DNA of 8,095 bases from Comamonadaceae bacterium (GTDB lineage: Bacteria; Pseudomonadota; Gammaproteobacteria; Burkholderiales; Burkholderiaceae), in assembly GCA_947505915.1 (NCBI GenBank), contig CANNNH010000055.1, forward strand, positions 1 to 8,095, in the 5' to 3' direction. Position 1 is the stretch's first letter. The number at the start of each line of letters is the position of its first letter. The notes under the pieces are model-generated. The model was not told where the DNA came from, did not search any database, and worked only from the letters and a program-made list of their open reading frames with translations. Positions 1 through 6,574 of this stretch are shown in pieces. Both the position numbers and the translations under genes were made by a program.

Positions 1-47
1 ATTGACAACGCAGGTCTTGCGTGGGGCTTGCGCACCCCAAAGAAGTT

Positions 48-1220
48 TTACATGCAGCGATCTGGCGCGTGCGAGTCGAGCAAAGTGCGCTGGCCGTTTT
101 TGATACGGATGATGTAGGCGGCCAGCTCCGAATCGCGTTCTTTGCTGAAGCAAACCTTGCCCACCACACCGTCGATGTTGGTGGCCATCAAGCTGTCGCG
201 AATGGCCACCCGCTCGGCCTTGAGCTTGGCTGCGTCGCCGGTGATGCCGGCGCGGCGCATGACATCGGCGTAGACATACACGATGTCATAAGCAGATGCA
301 TCGACGTGGTGGGCACCAGACTTGTTGACGCCACGTTTTTTGGCTTCGTCCAAAAATTTCTTTTCAAACTGGCGGGTGCGGTCATTGAGGTCCCACCAGT
401 ACCAAGACACAAAGGTGGCGTTTTCACCGTCACTGCCCAACACTTTGGCAATGTCAGGATCGGCAAAAATTTGCCCACCAATCAACATGCTGTTGTGGCC
501 TTGGCGGCGCAACTCTTTCATCACTTTGGCCGTGCCTTCTGGCAAGCCCGCAAAGGCAAACACCCCCGGTGAATTGCCTTGCAACTTGGTGATGTGGGGC
601 GACAAATCGGTGGCGTTGGTGGGGAAGCCCTCAGCGGGAATCACCATCTTCCAGCCGCTGGCCTCCAGCAAATTGGGCATCCAGGTGGCCAAGGACTTGC
701 CAACAAATTCGTCGCTGGGGAACATCACCGCAGCCGTTTTGTTGGACACACCACCTTTGGTGGACATGGTTTTGAGCAAACGACCAAACTGCTTGCCTTC
801 GTCTTCGGTGACGCGGAAAGCCCATTTGCGGTCTTTGGTCAAGCCAGGGGCCGAAGCGGCATTGGGAATTTGCACAATCTCTAAACGTTCACCAGCGGCG
901 AACGCCACTTGGGCCTCTTGGCTGGAGAACGGGCCAATGATGCCCAGGGCTTTGGCATCTTCGGCAAATTTTTGGGTCGCTACTTGCGCGTTTTTGGCGT
1001 CACTGCCAGTGTCGAATTTTTCAATGCGAATTTTCTTGCCATTTACACCACCGGCGGCATTGATCTCAGCCACGGCAATGTCCACAGCAATCTCGGTGCC
1101 CACGCCCACGCCGGCAAAGCGGCCGGTTTTGGCATGTGTCAAACCCAGCACCAGCTCTTGGCTGAAAACCGGCAGGGCAAAACCCGCGGCCAAGGCCAAG
1201 GTCCACAAACGTTTATTCAT
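48..1220 (-). CDS. ABC transporter periplasmic substrate-binding protein, branched-chain amino acid (HAAT/LivK-like) type
   Basis: Periplasmic ligand-capture protein (390 aa) of the ABC importer encoded just upstream. It should bind a small amino acid- or carboxylate-like solute and deliver it to the LivH/LivM channel. Residues 1-20 form a Sec-type signal (basic MNKR, hydrophobic core, likely cleavage VFS|QE). The mature part starts with the family pattern ELVLGLTHAKTGRFAG and carries EINAAGGVNGKKI near 52-64, both typical of type I periplasmic-binding folds. GPFSS (96-100) and PNAASAP (119-125) lie where this family contacts ligand. There is no lipobox cysteine. The only cysteines, C357 and C389, are both near the C-terminus. 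The ATG is preceded by AGGAGAA at good spacing, 15 bases after livF stops, so it is the last gene of the operon. Family assignment is firm. The ligand is not readable; leucine/isoleucine/valine, amides and aromatic acids all remain possible. Confidence 0.93.
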   Translation of the reverse strand: MNKRLWTLALAAGFALPVFSQELVLGLTHAKTGRFAGVGVGTEIAVDIAVAEINAAGGVNGKKIRIEKFDTGSDAKNAQVATQKFAEDAKALGIIGPFSSQEAQVAFAAGERLEIVQIPNAASAPGLTKDRKWAFRVTEDEGKQFGRLLKTMSTKGGVSNKTAAVMFPSDEFVGKSLATWMPNLLEASGWKMVIPAEGFPTNATDLSPHITKLQGNSPGVFAFAGLPEGTAKVMKELRRQGHNSMLIGGQIFADPDIAKVLGSDGENATFVSWYWWDLNDRTRQFEKKFLDEAKKRGVNKSGAHHVDASAYDIVYVYADVMRRAGITGDAAKLKAERVAIRDSLMATNIDGVVGKVCFSKERDSELAAYIIRIKNGQRTLLDSHAPDRCM

Positions 1221-1235
1221 ATCATTCTCCTGTGA

Positions 1236-1937
1236 TCAAGCGCCCAAGTATGCAGCAGCCATGCGCGGATCCGCTGCAATGTCTTGGGCATTGCCTTGCA
1301 AAACCAGCCGCCCAAGCTCCAACACATAGGCCCTGTGGGCAGTGGCCAGCGCCATGTGTGTGTTTTGCTCCACGAGCAATATTGACAAACCGTCACGGTT
1401 CAAATCTTTGAGCAAGCCAAACAAGGCCTGCACCAACAGGGGGCTCAGGCCCAAGGAGGGCTCATCGAGCATCATCAGCGTGGGCTTGCTGAGCAAGGCG
1501 CGGCCAATGGCCAGCATTTGCTGCTCGCCACCCGAGAGCACCGAGGCCAGCATGTCGCGGCGCGAGGCCAAATTGGGAAAACGCTCGTAAATGGCGTCGA
1601 TTTCGCGCTGCGGGTCGTCGCGCCGGGTGTAGGCACCCATCAGCAAGTTGTCGTTGACGGTGAGGCTGACAAAAATTTGCCGCCCCTCGGGCACCAACAC
1701 CAAACCTTGCCCCACCCGCCAAGCAGCGCTTTGGCGCAGCACCGATTGGCCTTTGAACTGCAACTCGCCTTGTTGGGGTGTGACCATGCCCTGCAAAGCC
1801 CGCAGCAAAGAACTTTTGCCGGCTCCATTGGCTCCGAGCACGGTGACGATTTCACCCGCCTTGACCTGCACCGATACATTTTTAACCGCATGGGTGCGGC
1901 CATACACCACATCCAAGCCTTGGGCATCAAGCAGCAT
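1236..1937 (-). CDS. livF: ABC transporter ATP-binding protein, LivF family
   Basis: One of the two cytoplasmic ATPases that power the importer (233 aa, the usual LivF size). Seen in order: Walker A GANGAGKSS (35-43), the LivF-type PEGRQIF segment (83-89), ABC signature LSGGEQQ (134-140), Walker B LMMLDEP with catalytic Glu159, and LLVEQN (187-192). Gln at the usual switch-histidine position is normal for LivF. The protein ends in AAYLGA, a typical LivF tail. The frame stays open upstream to 2075, but I chose the ATG at 1937 because MLLDAQGLDVVYGRTHAV is the normal N-terminus; the extra 46 codons would only overlap livG and look unlike any ATPase. With this start it overlaps the end of livG by 11 bases, implying translational coupling. 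Confidence 0.94.
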   Translation of the reverse strand: MLLDAQGLDVVYGRTHAVKNVSVQVKAGEIVTVLGANGAGKSSLLRALQGMVTPQQGELQFKGQSVLRQSAAWRVGQGLVLVPEGRQIFVSLTVNDNLLMGAYTRRDDPQREIDAIYERFPNLASRRDMLASVLSGGEQQMLAIGRALLSKPTLMMLDEPSLGLSPLLVQALFGLLKDLNRDGLSILLVEQNTHMALATAHRAYVLELGRLVLQGNAQDIAADPRMAAAYLGA

Positions 1938-2685
1938 GGGCACCCCCTGCCGGTGTGGGCGTGCCCAAATAGGCTTCGAGCACGCCAGGGTCACGGTGAA
2001 CCGCCTCGGGTGTGCCTTCGAAGATCTTTTTGCCAAAGTTGAGCACCACCACATGGTTGCACAGGGTGCGCACAAACGGCATGTCGTGCTCGACCACCAG
2101 CAAGGTGATGCCGCGCTCGGACAAGCGCTCGAGCAAACGGCGCAGCTCTTCGGTCTCGACGTGGTTCAAGCCTGCGGCGGGTTCATCCAGCAACAAAATT
2201 TGCGGTTGGGCCATGATGGCGCGCACCACCTCGATGCGCTTTTGGATGCCGTAGGGCAGATCGGCCACCACTTGGCCCGGATAGGTGCCCAGGCCCGCGT
2301 CGGCCAAAGCAGCGCGGGCGCGCTCACTGGCACGGTCGCCACGGGCCAGCGACCACGGCGAACTCAAGTGGTGTTCGCCCAGCATCACGTTCTCGACTGT
2401 GGACAGGTGCGGCATGAGCCGGATGTTTTGAAACGAGCGCGCCAAGCCGTGCGCCACCCGGTGCGCCACCGACATGTGGGTGATGTCTTGGTCCAAGGCG
2501 CTGATGCGCCCGGTGTCGATCGGGTACACACCCGAGATCAGGTTGAACACCGTGGACTTGCCCGCCCCATTGGGGCCAATCAAGGCGGTGCGGCTGCCTT
2601 TGGGCACGGCAAAGCTGACGTCGTCAATCACCTTCAGCCCACCAAACGATTTGCTCACACCCGCGAGTTCCAGCACCGTGCTCAT
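1927..2685 (-). CDS. livG: ABC transporter ATP-binding protein, LivG family
   Basis: Second ATPase of the importer (252 aa), expected to pair with LivF under the LivH/LivM membrane domains. Seen: Walker A GPNGAGKST (37-45), Q-loop RSFQNIRL with Gln86, a degenerate signature LPYGIQKR (143-150), Walker B ILLLDEP with Glu168, and switch His200 in VVEHDM. The LPYG-type signature instead of LSGG is usual for LivG and is not a defect. The C-terminal segment GTPEAVHRDPGVLEAYLG is the LivG/LivF-type tail. The frame is open upstream to 2787, but the ATG at 2685 gives the canonical MSTVLELAGVSKSFGGL start and overlaps the livM stop in the ATGA arrangement. The start is therefore well supported. Confidence 0.95.
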   Translation of the reverse strand: MSTVLELAGVSKSFGGLKVIDDVSFAVPKGSRTALIGPNGAGKSTVFNLISGVYPIDTGRISALDQDITHMSVAHRVAHGLARSFQNIRLMPHLSTVENVMLGEHHLSSPWSLARGDRASERARAALADAGLGTYPGQVVADLPYGIQKRIEVVRAIMAQPQILLLDEPAAGLNHVETEELRRLLERLSERGITLLVVEHDMPFVRTLCNHVVVLNFGKKIFEGTPEAVHRDPGVLEAYLGTPTPAGGAHAA

Positions 2686-3584
2686 GCGCGCCCCCCGGCA
2701 GATGTTTCGGCGGGGGCCCGCCGCCCGCCCCAACTTGCGCGCAGGTTCTCCAGCATGGTGCGGGTGACCACGCCTTGGGGCCGCCACATCATGATCAACA
2801 CCACCGCCAAACCAAACAAGATGTAGCGCCCACCTTCCAAAAATTTGAGCGACGCATCCAACTCGGACATCTTGCGCAAGGCCTCGGGCACCAGGGTGAA
2901 AAAGATCGCGCCAAACAATGGGCCCCAGACGGTTTGGGTGCCGCCCATCAGCACATACAGCAGCACGTAAATGCTGAACATGGCCCCAGTGGACTGCACA
3001 TCAATGAAGTTGAACTGGTGCACCAACAAACCCCCGCCCAATCCCCCAATGGCGCCGCCAATGGTGAGCGCCACCACCTGGGTCATGCGCAGGTGCACAC
3101 CAAACAAATGGGCCACGTTTTCGTCGTCGTGAACAGCCCGCACCGACAAACCAAAGCGGGTGGCCATCAACCAAGCCACGAAGCACACCACGCCCACGGC
3201 CACCGGGGCTACCACCGGCAAACCCGCATAGGCCATGACCGACAGGCCTGCCGCACCGCCCAAGGCCGGGATGTTGATCAACACACCGCCCACCACCTCG
3301 GCAAAGGCAAAGGTGGCCAGCACCATGTAAATGCCACGGGTGCGCAAAATCGGAAAGGCGATCAAAAAGGCCACCACCCCGGCCATCAGCGCGCCCAGGG
3401 GCACAGCCAGCCACAAAGGCAGGCCCCACAAGGCCGTCAGCGCCCCTGCGCTGTAGGCGCCCACCAGCACAAAACCGGCCGCACCCAAATTGAGCAAACC
3501 CGCCGAGGCCGGCACAAACACCGAATAGGCGATGATGGTGTTGATCGCCAGCATGGCCAACAAACCGCTGATGTAGCCCGACAT
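2682..3584 (-). CDS. livM: ABC transporter permease, LivM family
   Basis: Integral inner-membrane permease (300 aa) that forms the transport channel with LivH. The N-terminus is strongly hydrophobic, followed by LLNLGAAGFVLVGAYSAG (31-48), matching the conserved LivM region after the first helices. RTRGIYMVLATFAFAE is the family's best-known segment. VRAVHDDENVAHLFGV is the cytoplasmic coupling-loop (EAA-like) region that docks on the ATPases. I estimate about eight membrane segments by eye. The last 25 or so residues are polar and Arg/Gly/Ala-rich, presumably cytoplasmic. The frame is open to 3665, but the ATG at 3584 gives the natural MSGYISGLLAML start, has AAGGGGAA upstream, and shares one base with the livH stop (TGATG). 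Confidence 0.94.
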   Translation of the reverse strand: MSGYISGLLAMLAINTIIAYSVFVPASAGLLNLGAAGFVLVGAYSAGALTALWGLPLWLAVPLGALMAGVVAFLIAFPILRTRGIYMVLATFAFAEVVGGVLINIPALGGAAGLSVMAYAGLPVVAPVAVGVVCFVAWLMATRFGLSVRAVHDDENVAHLFGVHLRMTQVVALTIGGAIGGLGGGLLVHQFNFIDVQSTGAMFSIYVLLYVLMGGTQTVWGPLFGAIFFTLVPEALRKMSELDASLKFLEGGRYILFGLAVVLIMMWRPQGVVTRTMLENLRASWGGRRAPAETSAGGRA

Positions 3585-4498
3585 CAAAATTTCCCCTTGC
3601 CAATGTGGGTGTGGCCAAACAAGCCCGAGGGGCGCACGATCAAAATGGCCAACAGCAAACCCCACACGGGAATTTTTTCAATCTCAGCACCAAACACGCT
3701 GATGGCCAAGACCTTGACCAGGCCCACCAACAAGCCCCCCGCAATGGCGCCCCAAATATTGCCCAAGCCCCCCAGCACCATGCCGGCGATGGCGTCGGTG
3801 GCAATGGCGTCACCCATGAACGGCGTGACCGTGCCATAACTGGCCGCATACAAAATGCCCGCGAAAGCCGACAACATGCCGGCGATCACAAACACCAAAG
3901 GAACAATGTGCTGCACCTCCACGCCCATCAAGGTGCTGGCGTCGGGGTTCTCGGCAATCGCTCGCAAAGCGCGGCCCGTTTGGGTGCGCGCCAGCACCTG
4001 GTGCAACACCGCGACCAAGGCGATGGCCAGGCACAGGCTGATCAAGTGGGGCACGCCCACGATCAAACCACCCCATTGAAGATTGGTGTTTTTGAACGGC
4101 AACTCAAAGCGCTGGGGGTCACCGCCCCACAAGGCCATGGCCAGGTGTTCGAACACAATCAAAAAACCCAAGGAGCTGACCAAGGGCAGGGCATGTTCAG
4201 TGGCATCGCCAAAACGCGCCTTCATGTAACGGTAAGTGAAGCGCTCGATCAAAAGCGAGGCCAACACCGCCACGCTAACCCCAGCCAGCGCCGCCCAGGC
4301 CCAGTGCCAGCCCCAACCCAACCAATGCGGGCCGGCGGTGGACAACGCCCAAGTGACCATGCCCGCCAACATGAACAGCGCGGGAATGGTGAAGTTCAAA
4401 AAGTTCAGCATGCCAATGGTCAGCGTGAACGCCACGGCCACAAAGGCCAAGACCCCACCGAGCATCAAGCCATTGATGATTTGTTGTAGGAGTTGCAA
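3584..4498 (-). CDS. livH: ABC transporter permease, LivH family (start uncertain)
   Basis: Inner-membrane permease, partner of LivM and first gene of the operon. The body is typical LivH: LLQQIINGLMLGGVLAFVAV, then MLNFLNFTIPALFMLAG, the coupling loop GRALRAIAENPDASTLMGV, and a late AGMVLGGLGNIWGAIAGG segment, ending near RPSGLFG. I place the start at the TTG at 4498 (304 aa, first residues MQLLQQIINGL), because LivH proteins normally begin only a few residues before LLQQ-NG. No clear ribosome-binding site precedes this TTG. Alternatives in frame are GTG at 4525 (313 aa) and ATG at 4573 (329 aa, with a non-LivH-like basic N-terminus). The frame runs open to 4855, but that part overlaps the dehydrogenase gene on the other strand and is not credible as protein. 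Family certain, start not. Confidence 0.9.
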   Translation of the reverse strand: MQLLQQIINGLMLGGVLAFVAVAFTLTIGMLNFLNFTIPALFMLAGMVTWALSTAGPHWLGWGWHWAWAALAGVSVAVLASLLIERFTYRYMKARFGDATEHALPLVSSLGFLIVFEHLAMALWGGDPQRFELPFKNTNLQWGGLIVGVPHLISLCLAIALVAVLHQVLARTQTGRALRAIAENPDASTLMGVEVQHIVPLVFVIAGMLSAFAGILYAASYGTVTPFMGDAIATDAIAGMVLGGLGNIWGAIAGGLLVGLVKVLAISVFGAEIEKIPVWGLLLAILIVRPSGLFGHTHIGKGKF

Positions 4499-4658
4499 GG
4501 TATTTGATTCAAATGAATAGATCACATCATGCCAGAAAAATCGTCGTTTAAGCCTCGGAAAAGCCCTTAACATCCGCCTACTATTCGTGCGTCTTTGGTG
4601 CATGCGCTGTCCACCCTGGTGCGCACCGACTGCTTGACAAACCCTTTGGAGAAAAACC
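4499..4658. promoter_or_regulatory. Divergent intergenic control region between livH and the SDR gene
   Basis: About 160 bases separate the divergently read ABC operon and the dehydrogenase/Bug pair, so promoters for both should lie here. The stretch is richer in A+T than its surroundings at the livH end. It contains three inverted repeats: ATTTGA-T-TCAAAT (4502-4514), TTAAG-N13-CTTAA (4548-4570) and GGTGCGCACC (4618-4627). A GGAG ribosome-binding site for the plus-strand gene is at 4648-4651. I could not find a convincing -35/-10 pair on either strand. If livH starts at 4525 or 4573, its coding sequence would cover the first or the first two repeats. Confidence 0.6.
4502..4514. repeat. Perfect 13-base inverted repeat ATTTGA-T-TCAAAT
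   Basis: Two six-base arms around a single central base, with no mismatch, centred 10 bases upstream of the proposed livH TTG codon. The position and symmetry fit an operator for a dimeric repressor or activator of the ABC operon. The arms are short and A+T-rich, so chance is possible, and no regulator gene lies in the window. The repeat itself is directly visible; the operator role is inference. Confidence 0.4.
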
Positions 4659-5435
4659 ATGTCAGATTTCACACCACACCCCTCGGCGGGAATGAAGCCA
4701 CAGCGCTTGCTGCTGATCGGTGGCTGTGGCGGCATTGGCCGTGCCGTGGCCCAAGCAGCGGTGCAAGCCGGCGCCCAAGTGGCCGTGCTGGATTTACCCA
4801 TCTCTATCGAGCGCCACCCCTTGAGCGGCGTACACCTGTTGCCAATTGACGCCAAAGACCCGGCCAGCGTGGATCAGGCTGTGGCCAAAGCGGCCGCAAA
4901 GCTCGGTGGCATCGATGGCTGCGTGAACTTGGTGGGCTACATGTCGGCGCCACTGGCCTTGGCCGACACGCCCACCGAGGTGTGGCAAGAGGTCATGCAC
5001 GGGAATTTGGATTCTGCGTTTTACATCTCGCGCGCGGTGATGCCCCATTTGCGTGCCAGCACCAACGGCAGCATGGTTCACATCTCGTCGGGCTTGGGCG
5101 CATGGGCCAGGCCCATGTATGGCGCATACGGCCCGGCCAAGGCGGGCTTGCTGTTGCTGATGCGCCAGTTGGCTTTGGAGAACGCGCCCCATGTGCGCGT
5201 CAACGCGGTGGCACCGGGCCCCGTGGACACGGCTTTTTTGCGCGGCGGCACCGGGCGCTCTGACGAGCAAGGCGCGCCGCCCATACCCACCGAGGCCTTG
5301 GCCAAGCTCGCCCCCATGGGCCGCATGGCCACCCCCGAAGACATCGTGGGCCCAGTTTTGTTTTTGCTCTCAAGCGCCTCGGCCTACATGACCGGCCAAA
5401 CCCTGTTCGTCAACGGCGGCGCTTACATGCCCTGA
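4659..5435 (+). CDS. Short-chain dehydrogenase/reductase (SDR) family oxidoreductase, probably NAD-dependent
   Basis: Cytoplasmic Rossmann-fold oxidoreductase (258 aa, classical SDR size), expected to interconvert an alcohol and a ketone on an unknown substrate. Seen in order: cofactor loop GGCGGIG (21-27), an acidic Asp45 closing the second strand (VAVLD) that favours NAD(H) over NADP(H), NLVG (90-93) in place of the usual NNAG, Asn116, Ser143/144 in HISSGLG, catalytic Tyr157 and Lys161 in YGPAK, PGPVDT (186-191), and the C-terminal TGQTLFVNGG. The catalytic tetrad is therefore complete. The ATG is preceded by GGAG at seven bases' spacing. A second ATG at residue 12 would also retain the whole fold. 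The gene is divergent from the ABC operon and followed 29 bases later by a Bug receptor, suggesting the same transcript. The substrate cannot be named. Confidence 0.93.
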   Translation: MSDFTPHPSAGMKPQRLLLIGGCGGIGRAVAQAAVQAGAQVAVLDLPISIERHPLSGVHLLPIDAKDPASVDQAVAKAAAKLGGIDGCVNLVGYMSAPLALADTPTEVWQEVMHGNLDSAFYISRAVMPHLRASTNGSMVHISSGLGAWARPMYGAYGPAKAGLLLLMRQLALENAPHVRVNAVAPGPVDTAFLRGGTGRSDEQGAPPIPTEALAKLAPMGRMATPEDIVGPVLFLLSSASAYMTGQTLFVNGGAYMP

Positions 5436-5464
5436 GGCGCATCACCTTTTCACGGAGACACACC

Positions 5465-6460
5465 ATGGCTTTCAATTCATATTTCAACCGTCGTCGCTTG
5501 GCAGGGGCCTTTGCCCTGTGGGCCAGCTTGTGGGCATCTGGCGCCATCGCCGCCGACGATGCCTTCCCCAGCAAACCCATTCGCGTCATCGTGCCCTTCA
5601 CCCCCGGCGGCGTGACCGACACCAGTGCGCGTTTGGTGGCCGAGCACCTGGGGCGGCGACTGAACCAACAAATCGTGATCGATAACAAACCCGGTGCTTC
5701 GGGCAATATCGGCATGGCCTTGGTCAAGGCCGCAGCGCCAGATGGCTATACCTGGGTGATGGGCTTTGACGGCACCATGGTCATCAACCCCCACGTGTTT
5801 GCCAAAGTGGGTTTCGACCCCATCAACGATTACGCGCCGATTGGCAAAATTGGCGACGCCACGTTGATCTTGGTGGCCAACCCCAACGTGCCGGCCAAAA
5901 ACCTGCAAGAGCTGATCGCCTTGTCGAAAAAAACACCGGGCGGTTTGTCCTACGGCACCTCCGGCACTGGCAGCACACCGCACATCGCGGGTGAGTTGTT
6001 CAAAATTCGCTCGGGCGCGCAACTCACCCACGTGCCTTACAAAGGCGGTGGCCAGGCCATGATCGATGTGATGGGCGGCAACATCCCGCTGGTCTACACC
6101 GCCGTGGCCGGGGCTTACAACCATGTGAAGTCGGGCAAGCTCAAGCCCATGGCCGTGTCCAGCCCCCAGCGTGCCAGTTCGTTGCCCGACGTGCCCACCT
6201 TTGCCGAAAGCGGCGTGAGCGATTTCAATGCCGCTTCATGGGTGGGTTTTTTGGCACCGGCGCAAACACCGGCGGCCATCATCCAAAAACTCAATACCGA
6301 GCTCAACGCCACCCTGAACGACCCGGTGGTGCGCGACAAATTGCGGGTGCTCGGCATCGAGGCCACGCCGGGCAGCCCCGAGGCATTTCGCGACGAAATT
6401 CGCCGCGACTTGGGCCGTTACGGGCCGGTGGTCAAAGCCGCCGGCATCCAAGTCGAGTAA
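5465..6460 (+). CDS. Bug/TctC-family periplasmic tripartite tricarboxylate transporter substrate-binding protein
   Basis: Periplasmic solute receptor (331 aa, usual Bug length) that captures a carboxylate-type ligand. Residues 1-30 are an export signal: FNRRRLAG, a hydrophobic stretch rich in Ala and Leu, and AIA|ADDAFP as a likely cleavage site. The mature protein shows the Bug hallmarks PSKPIRVIVPFTPGGVTD (35-52), NKPGASGNIG (74-83), a PDGYT segment (92-96), YGTSGTGSTPH (163-173), HVPYKGGGQA (189-198), and the C-terminal LPDVPTFAESG region (240-250). GGAG sits seven bases before the ATG. No TctA or TctB membrane protein is in the window, which is common: Burkholderiales encode many such orphan receptors. 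Located 29 bases after the SDR gene, it probably shares its transcript and perhaps its substrate pathway. The ligand is unknown. Confidence 0.94.
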   Translation: MAFNSYFNRRRLAGAFALWASLWASGAIAADDAFPSKPIRVIVPFTPGGVTDTSARLVAEHLGRRLNQQIVIDNKPGASGNIGMALVKAAAPDGYTWVMGFDGTMVINPHVFAKVGFDPINDYAPIGKIGDATLILVANPNVPAKNLQELIALSKKTPGGLSYGTSGTGSTPHIAGELFKIRSGAQLTHVPYKGGGQAMIDVMGGNIPLVYTAVAGAYNHVKSGKLKPMAVSSPQRASSLPDVPTFAESGVSDFNAASWVGFLAPAQTPAAIIQKLNTELNATLNDPVVRDKLRVLGIEATPGSPEAFRDEIRRDLGRYGPVVKAAGIQVE

Positions 6461-6487
6461 GGAAGTTTTGCCGCCGGATGGCCTGCG

Positions 6488-6518
6488 AAAAACCGTCTTC
6501 ACCAAGATTGACGGCTTT
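6488..6518 (-). terminator. Candidate rho-independent terminator downstream of the acylase gene
   Basis: Read on the minus strand, AAAGCCGTC and GACGGTTTT can pair as a nine-base-pair stem (one G-U pair, the outer three A-U) around a 12-base loop, with a run of five Ts on the 3' side. It lies about 57 bases past the acylase stop codon. The loop is long and most of the T run is part of the stem, so strength is uncertain. On the plus strand the same hairpin has one mismatch and only three Ts, so it is a weaker stop for the Bug transcript. Confidence 0.4.
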
Positions 6519-6574
6519 CACTTCAGCGGGCGACCTCGGGCTCGCCGGCATCAAAGAAACGCCATGGGCGCACC

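Noticed and set aside
8..39. Two small inverted repeats after the binding-protein stop: ACGCA/TGCGT (8-22) and TGGGG/CCCCA (22-39)
   Set aside because: Five-base stems without a following T run on the minus strand; not enough to call a terminator.
322..4489. Long open frames on the plus strand opposite the ABC operon (322-1329, 1648-2826, 2775-3839, 3605-4489)
   Set aside because: They lie antisense to genes with clear family motifs, are rich in His, Gln, Arg and Pro, show no recognisable domain, and are expected from GC-rich codon bias on the opposite strand.
4634..4639. TTGACA, a perfect -35 hexamer, before the SDR gene
   Set aside because: A -10 at normal spacing would fall on the SDR start codon, there is no TATAAT-like sequence there, and transcription would begin inside the gene.
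4499..4855. N-terminal extension of the livH frame up to 4855
   Set aside because: It would overlap about 200 bases of the SDR gene on the opposite strand, and the encoded residues do not resemble a LivH N-terminus.
5477..6124. Minus-strand open frame opposite the Bug gene
   Set aside because: It is antisense to a well-supported gene, has no domain pattern, and its His/Gly/Val-rich composition is typical of a codon-bias shadow.
6529..6546. Hairpin GGCGA/TCGCC between the Bug and acylase genes
   Set aside because: A five-base stem with an eight-base loop and no T run on either side; the A/T-flanked hairpin at 6488-6518 is the better candidate.
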